From: Thermoproteota archaeon
GTDB taxonomy: Archaea > Korarchaeota > Korarchaeia > Korarchaeales > Korarchaeaceae
Length of the DNA stretch: 64,000 nt
NCBI GenBank assembly: GCA_030130125.1
Contig: JARZZM010000013.1
Span: 62,001-126,000 of the forward strand
Direction of reading: 5' to 3'
Part shown: piece after piece, positions 59,459 through 64,000 of the stretch
How positions within the stretch are numbered: the stretch's first letter is position 1
How the letters are laid out: the number at the start of each line of letters is the position of its first letter
The notes under the pieces: model-generated
Databases searched by the model: none
The model's input: the letters and a program-made list of their open reading frames with translations, nothing else
What the model was told of the DNA's origin: nothing
Translations under genes and position numbers: made by a program

Positions 59459-60151
59459 ATGCTCGGAACCATCATTAACACGGTCACTGTGCTGGTTGGA
59501 TCGTCTGCTGGTCTCCTCCTAGGTAAGAGGATGGGAGATTCGGGGAAGGAGACGGTATTTCAGGTCGTAGGTCTTTTCACGTTCTATCTAGGGACAAGCA
59601 TGGCGCTGGAAACGAGGAACCCCATTGGTCTGATCTTGGGGCTGCTTACAGGAACTCTGCTCGGTGAAAGTCTCGGACTGGAGGAGATCTTGGAGGGTGC
59701 GGCGGAGCGCCTGAGACAAAGGATAGGAGGGGACTCAAACTTCGTGGAAGGACTCATGACAGCTTTCCTCACGTTTTGCGTAGGTCCCATGACTATTATC
59801 GGCTCCATAAGGGATGGAATGGGCGATCCATCCATAATAATGGCCAAATCCGTGATGGACGGCTTCGCCTCCATGGCCTACGCGACAGCCCTCGGTCCTG
59901 GTGTAGTGTTCTCCTCCATCCCGCTCTTCCTGTTCCAAGGGTCTCTGTCCATCGTGGGCTCTCTAATAGGCGCTTCTCTCCCCGAAGCGGCCGTAGGTGA
60001 TCTTACCGGAGCCGGTGGGGTGATATTACTGGGATTGGCTCTCAACCTCCTCAAGGTCAGGAGGATAAAGATGGGAAACATGCTCCCCAGTCTTCTAATG
60101 GCTCCACTGATCTCTATCCTCTGGTCCGGCCTTCTCATTCCTACTCCCTAA
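59459..60151 (+). CDS. DUF554 family membrane protein
   Basis: A 230-residue integral membrane protein of the DUF554 family, with about seven hydrophobic segments. The first residues MLGTIINTVTVLVGSSAGLLLG and FCVGPMTIIGSIRDGMGDPSIIMAKSVMDGFASMAYA are family hallmarks. Function is not established, possibly a transporter. No ribosome-binding site precedes ATG 59459, and an AT-rich box near 59430 suggests a leaderless transcript. Its end overlaps the convergent shikimate kinase gene by 11 bp. Confidence 0.9.
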   Translation: MLGTIINTVTVLVGSSAGLLLGKRMGDSGKETVFQVVGLFTFYLGTSMALETRNPIGLILGLLTGTLLGESLGLEEILEGAAERLRQRIGGDSNFVEGLMTAFLTFCVGPMTIIGSIRDGMGDPSIIMAKSVMDGFASMAYATALGPGVVFSSIPLFLFQGSLSIVGSLIGASLPEAAVGDLTGAGGVILLGLALNLLKVRRIKMGNMLPSLLMAPLISILWSGLLIPTP

Positions 60152-60956
60152 TTCTCGCCCTCCTATTCGTGATCCTCCTCTTAATGACTCTTCCCAAGGC
60201 GAACCATGCTTCTTCTATCTCCTCACAGCTCTCACATACGGCCGCCACAGCCGGACCTGTACCGGACAGGCCCGCTCCCAATGCTCCGAGTCTCACCGCC
60301 TCCAGAGCTGGAGAAGGGTCGTAACCTAACAGTAGTGAGTAAAGTAGGCCGTTCAGCGTCATGGCATCCCATATCCTTCTCGGGAGAAGAGAGAATATGG
60401 AATCAACAGTCCCAGCGTAGGACCTCAGGAGATCCGTGTCGACCTCGATAGTGGACTTTGGAGCGTGACTCTCGGGCAGGAGCACTAGAACTTCCATCTC
60501 TTTTATGGGAGCCCTCATGACCAGCTCATCCCTCGAGTTATCGGTCATAACGAATCCTCCCAGCATGGAAGCGGCCGCGTCATCTAGAGCACCGGTGATG
60601 GTAACTCCCGCCGACCTAGCAGCTTTAACTGAAATTTTCAAGGCCTCAAAGAGGTCCCTCCTGCCGTGAAGAGCCATGACGGATAGTACAACAGCGTTGG
60701 CCACGGCACTACTGCTCTTCAAACCCCAGCCCGCTGGGATCTCCGAGTCCACCCGAACCCTTACCCCATCACCACCCACCTCTTTCAGGGCTAGAAGTGC
60801 TGCTTCCCTGACGAGAGGGTCCCCGGGTTCCACCTCCAATTCGTTGGAAGGTTCGGCTCGAGCCCTCACTTCGAAATCAATCGAGATAGCTGCCCCCTTC
60901 CAGCTGGCTATCGCATTAACGACGGTTATAGCTCCATTCACCCGAACCTCAACCAT
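60141..60956 (-). CDS. aroK: Shikimate kinase, archaeal GHMP type
   Basis: Phosphorylates shikimate for aromatic amino acid synthesis; archaea use a GHMP kinase instead of the bacterial AroK fold. The 271-residue protein has the ATP loop IPAGWGLKSSSAVANAV and the C-terminal GAGLSGTGPAVAAV motif, with TGALDDAAASMLGGF between, which marks the shikimate branch of the superfamily. ATG 60956 follows GGTGGTG; the GTGs just upstream are part of that site. It overlaps the end of aroE. Confidence 0.92.
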   Translation of the reverse strand: MVEVRVNGAITVVNAIASWKGAAISIDFEVRARAEPSNELEVEPGDPLVREAALLALKEVGGDGVRVRVDSEIPAGWGLKSSSAVANAVVLSVMALHGRRDLFEALKISVKAARSAGVTITGALDDAAASMLGGFVMTDNSRDELVMRAPIKEMEVLVLLPESHAPKSTIEVDTDLLRSYAGTVDSIFSLLPRRIWDAMTLNGLLYSLLLGYDPSPALEAVRLGALGAGLSGTGPAVAAVCESCEEIEEAWFALGRVIKRRITNRRARIRE

Positions 60957-61785
60957 TTCCACCACCTAGGAGAGACTCAGCCACCTCCATCATCAGATTC
61001 TCATCTGGATCGATGCCGAACCATATCCTCTCAGCCTCGGCCGCCTGTCTCACGAGCATGGGGAGACCACCGACAGCCTTGCAACCCCTCCTCTTGGCCT
61101 CCCTCACAAGTACAGTCTCAGGAGGGTTGTACACGAGATCGAACACGTAACAACTCGGCTTCAAGTAGCCGGGATCCAATGGAATCCCCTCACCTAGCGT
61201 GCCTAGAGGGGTGGCGTTGATCAGGAGGTCAGCTTTTTCAGCGACTCGAGATCTCTCTTCCCATTCCACGGCCACAGCATCGAACCCAAGCTTATCGCAT
61301 AGAGGGAGGACCCTCTTCACCCGCTCGATCCTCCTAGAGGTTACGTAGACCCTTTCAACCCTTCCAGAAAGCCCCACGAGGACGGAACGGGCGGCGCCAC
61401 CGGCACCTAGAAGCAGCGCGTTCTCAATGCTGCGTATCCCTAGAATTTCTAGGCTATGGAGGACGCCGCTGACATCCGTGTTATAGCCCAATGCCTTCTC
61501 CTCGAATCTTATCGTGTTCACAGCACCTACTAGTTTGGCCTCATCGCTCAACCAGTCAACGGAGTCGTGAGCCATCTCCTTATACGGGATCGTCACATTA
61601 CAGCCAACGGTCCCCAGAGCCCTCAACCCATCCAAGGCCTTAGGGAAATCGAGCACATCGAAGGCCAAGTAGATGGCATTTATCCCCATCCTCTCATAGG
61701 AGGCGTTGTGGATGGCCGGTGAGATCGAGTGGTGCACCGGATGCCCGAGAAGGCATGTGAGCCTCGTACTCGAGTCTATCCTCAT
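60949..61785 (-). CDS. aroE: Shikimate dehydrogenase
   Basis: Reduces 3-dehydroshikimate with NADPH. The 278-residue protein starts with the substrate-binding LLGHPVHHSISPAIHNASY, then NVTIPYKEMA (catalytic Lys), the NADPH loop LLGAGGAARSVLVGL, and NATPLGT. It is followed by aroK with an overlap, so two successive steps of the pathway are co-translated. Confidence 0.96.
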   Translation of the reverse strand: MRIDSSTRLTCLLGHPVHHSISPAIHNASYERMGINAIYLAFDVLDFPKALDGLRALGTVGCNVTIPYKEMAHDSVDWLSDEAKLVGAVNTIRFEEKALGYNTDVSGVLHSLEILGIRSIENALLLGAGGAARSVLVGLSGRVERVYVTSRRIERVKRVLPLCDKLGFDAVAVEWEERSRVAEKADLLINATPLGTLGEGIPLDPGYLKPSCYVFDLVYNPPETVLVREAKRRGCKAVGGLPMLVRQAAEAERIWFGIDPDENLMMEVAESLLGGGNG

Positions 61786-61883
61786 CCCATCATAGAATCC
61801 GTCCCTCCTTTTAAGGGATGAGTGCGTCCCTGCCAGCAGATGAGAAGACTTAATTCCTCAACTCACTCACTGGCTGGGTGTCT

Positions 61884-62837
61884 ATGAGGACCTCCCACGT
61901 GGGCAGCTACCCCTTGGACCACTCCCCGGATAATCTGAGAAGGGCGTTCCTCGACACGGTAGATGCAGGAATTACTGTCCCACCAGTTCCCCAGCTCAGA
62001 CCTTTCACGGACATGTACTTGGAACCTTTGGCGGAGATGGGTCAACTCGAGCCCATAGGGGGCGGCAAGTATAGGCCCATCGACCTTCACGGCGAGCCTG
62101 AACTACCCAAGTTGGATGAGGTAGAATGGTTCCTCGAACTTGCCAACGAGATGAACTTCGACTTGTCCACAGTCAGGCTCCCCCTAACGGGCCCCTTCAC
62201 ACTGGCGAGCAGGGTAGAGGTAGGGGATGGCGGGGTCTTTAACTCACTCTTGGCGGACAAGAAAGCTCTATTCGACTTCTTCGTCCCCTACGTGTCAAAG
62301 ATAGCCGAGAGAATGGATTCCGTTGGGTTCGGATACATCTTCGTCGATGAGCCGGTCATAGGGCTCTTGGTGGGGAGGAGGATCCTCTTCGATTACAGGG
62401 AGGAGGACATAATAGAATCATATGAGCGGGTCTTCTCCAGCGTAAAGGCCGAGAAAGGCACCCATATATGCGGGAAATTATCTCCCAAGCTCTCGGAATT
62501 GCTGATGAAGGTTCCCGTGAGGTATCTGAGCCACGAGTTCTTCGACTCCAGATCTAATCTCGAGAGGTTCTCCCGACAGAAGCTGGAGGATGCTGACAAG
62601 GTTATCTCCCCCGGTGTGGTGAGCGCGCAGAGCATGGAGGTGGAGAGGAGAGAGGTGGTAAGCGGGCTCCTCAAGGAGTTGATGGAGAGGTTCGGGGCTG
62701 AGAGAATAGACTTGATCAGCGGGGATTGTGGGTTCGGTGGATTGAAGGCCGCTGGACCCCGAGCGTATGAAGTGGCCATAAGTAAGCTCAGAGTAATAGT
62801 GGAGGTGGTCACATCCCTACAGAGCGAGTGCGGGTGA
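61884..62837 (+). CDS. Core-MetE-like methionine synthase
   Basis: A 317-residue protein equal to the C-terminal catalytic domain of cobalamin-independent methionine synthase, without the N-terminal half. Zinc ligands are likely His and Cys of HICGKL and the later Cys of SGDCGFGG; TSHVGSYP at the start is typical of the UROD/MetE fold. Short core-MetE enzymes are reported to take the methyl group from a methyl-corrinoid rather than methyl-folate. The next gene overlaps by 4 bases and encodes a corrinoid-protein reactivator, supporting that mode. ATG 61884 was chosen over GTG 61878. Confidence 0.87.
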   Translation: MRTSHVGSYPLDHSPDNLRRAFLDTVDAGITVPPVPQLRPFTDMYLEPLAEMGQLEPIGGGKYRPIDLHGEPELPKLDEVEWFLELANEMNFDLSTVRLPLTGPFTLASRVEVGDGGVFNSLLADKKALFDFFVPYVSKIAERMDSVGFGYIFVDEPVIGLLVGRRILFDYREEDIIESYERVFSSVKAEKGTHICGKLSPKLSELLMKVPVRYLSHEFFDSRSNLERFSRQKLEDADKVISPGVVSAQSMEVERREVVSGLLKELMERFGAERIDLISGDCGFGGLKAAGPRAYEVAISKLRVIVEVVTSLQSECG

Positions 62838-64000
62838 AGATCCTACCCGCTGGCGTGGAGGTCGAGGCGGACAAGGGCGAGCTACTATCCGATATACTCA
62901 GCAGAACCGTATCATTCCCCCTGCCGTGTGGAGGCGCTGGGTACTGCGGAGGATGCGCCGTGAGAGTGCTCGAGGGAAAGGTGACCCCTCCTACTAGGGA
63001 AGAGCGACTGACCGGTGTGATAGAGAGGGAGATGAGGCTAGCTTGCAGGACTAAAGTGATGGGGAATGTAGCTGTCGAGGTCCCCAGAATAGCCCCTGTG
63101 GCCACAGTCTCGGGAATGATGCCCCGATTCGAGCTGAGCCCTCTGATCAGGAAATCCGGACTTGGAGATATGGCCCTCCCCAGATCTCTCCCTCAACCCT
63201 CATTCAGCTTCAAAGGAATCGCCTTCCGCTCCGGAGGGGGAGAAATCGGACTTGCGGTGGATCTTGGGACTACCAACATATCCGGATCGCTGCTCGACCT
63301 GAGGAACGGGAGACCTCTGGTCGAGGGTTTCGTGAGGAACCCCCAAGTGTCGAGGGGAGCTGATGTGATCACTAGGATGGAGAAGGCCTTGGAAGGTGAG
63401 AGGGAGGCGTTGAGGAACATGGCGATTCAAGGCATAGAGGATCTGTCCTCGAAACTCTGCAAAGCTGTAGATGTCAGGGAGGAGGATGTATCCATAGTCT
63501 CGGTAGTCGGAAACTCGGTGATGCATGCTCTCCTTCTTGGATTGCCCGTCGATTCCCTATCTGCAGCGCCGTTCGAGCCCCCCCTCAAGATGTGGGTCTC
63601 AGGGCCAGCGGATGAGGCCGGATTTGAGAGGCTCTCCGAGAGCTGGCTCTTGGTTCCCCCGCCCTTGGCAGGCTTCGTTGGCTCCGACGCCTTATCCGAC
63701 CTTGTAGTTGCGGAGATGCTTGAGCTGGAGAGGCCCTACCTCCTGATCGACTTGGGAACGAACACGGAGGTGATGCTAGTGACGGACGATGTGCTGGCGA
63801 CCAGCGCACCAGCAGGCTCTGCCTTTGAATCTAACGTCCCGTCGGGGGTGGGTGGCGTTCGGGGGACAATAAACAGGGTGAGAATCACCGAGGAGGGAAT
63901 CGAGGTGGAGGTAGAGGGTAGACCCGTGGGCCTGAGCGGCTCAGGACTCATCTCAGCCGTGGCTGAGATGCTGAGATGGGGTCTCCTCTCAGAGAACGGG
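62834..64000 (+). CDS. RACo-like corrinoid-protein reactivating ATPase, 3' end missing
   Basis: A ferredoxin-ASKHA fusion cut by the window end; 389 codons are present. Residues about 1-85 are a 2Fe-2S ferredoxin domain with CGGAGYCGGC and a later Cys in RLACRTKV. After a linker, an actin-like ATPase domain begins GLAVDLGTTNISGSLLDL, with VGNSVMHALLLGLPVDSL and LLIDLGTNTEVML. Such proteins (RACo, RamA-related, DUF4445) reduce the cobalt of inactive Co(II) corrinoid proteins using ATP. The GTG start overlaps the MetE stop (GTGA). The corrinoid protein itself must lie outside the window. Confidence 0.88.
   Translation, partial: MKILPAGVEVEADKGELLSDILSRTVSFPLPCGGAGYCGGCAVRVLEGKVTPPTREERLTGVIEREMRLACRTKVMGNVAVEVPRIAPVATVSGMMPRFELSPLIRKSGLGDMALPRSLPQPSFSFKGIAFRSGGGEIGLAVDLGTTNISGSLLDLRNGRPLVEGFVRNPQVSRGADVITRMEKALEGEREALRNMAIQGIEDLSSKLCKAVDVREEDVSIVSVVGNSVMHALLLGLPVDSLSAAPFEPPLKMWVSGPADEAGFERLSESWLLVPPPLAGFVGSDALSDLVVAEMLELERPYLLIDLGTNTEVMLVTDDVLATSAPAGSAFESNVPSGVGGVRGTINRVRITEEGIEVEVEGRPVGLSGSGLISAVAEMLRWGLLSENG

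Overview
The window is a gene-dense stretch of an archaeal chromosome. Gene content is archaeal throughout: aIF2-gamma, aIF5B, S6e, L24e, S28e, L7Ae, RpoN, an Rpb8-like subunit, RFC small and large subunits, an Orc1/Cdc6 protein, Taw1, archaeal shikimate kinase, CTP-dependent riboflavin kinase, cupin phosphoglucose isomerase, a TFB-like factor and a HerA-like ATPase. Arginine is mostly AGG/AGA, isoleucine often ATA, and ribosome-binding sites are commonly GAGGTGAT. The Rpb8-like protein, known from Thermoprotei and Korarchaeota, points to the TACK group; Korarchaeota is my best guess, from memory of gene content only. No rRNA, CRISPR array, transposase or phage gene was seen.

Layout. 1-2.7 kb: end of an ABC importer and a convergent MFS carrier. 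3-8.3 kb: an AT-richer accessory stretch with a peroxiredoxin, a broken vapC, a DUF4143 ATPase behind a palindrome, a frame-disrupted membrane-anchored protein and an aromatic-rich secreted protein. 8.4-14.4 kb: an MBL-fold enzyme and a BMP-family nucleoside-type importer with a strong RNA hairpin before its binding protein. 14.4-19 kb: a four-gene overlapping operon (DUF2207 membrane protein with a Cys-Ala tail, radical SAM/SPASM enzyme with a PqqD-like N-terminus, sirtuin, GNAT). 19-27.7 kb: sugar isomerase, zinc-ribbon protein, then translation and transcription genes in two blocks, with the type 2 IPP isomerase and MEMO genes. 27.8-33.8 kb: clamp loader, Cdc6 and AAA proteins. 33.9-42 kb: a C/D box sRNA candidate, three tRNAs, Rpb8, a TFB paralogue, a HerA-like ATPase, Fap7-type kinase, UMP kinase, Taw1, translin and riboflavin kinase. 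42-54.7 kb: transporter, DeoC, a second radical SAM maturase, threonine synthesis, glyA, an aIF2B-like protein, and an Lhr helicase with an upstream HAD and phosphoesterase pair. 54.7-57.5 kb: a second accessory patch with short repeats, a decayed Cys-rich gene and a MntA/HepT pair. 57.5-64 kb: an XPD-family helicase, DUF554, aroK-aroE, and a core-MetE gene translationally coupled to a RACo-like ASKHA ATPase cut by the window end.

Most notable: (1) the DUF2207 Cys-tail/radical SAM operon, which looks like a peptide-modification system acting on the end of a membrane protein; (2) an orc1/cdc6 gene whose only start compatible with a whole P-loop is ATA; (3) a C/D box sRNA with all four boxes and a terminal stem; (4) the MetE-RACo pair, suggesting corrinoid-dependent methionine synthesis; (5) two accessory secreted genes whose reading frame shifts and then returns. 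Everything here was read by eye; no database search or folding program was run.
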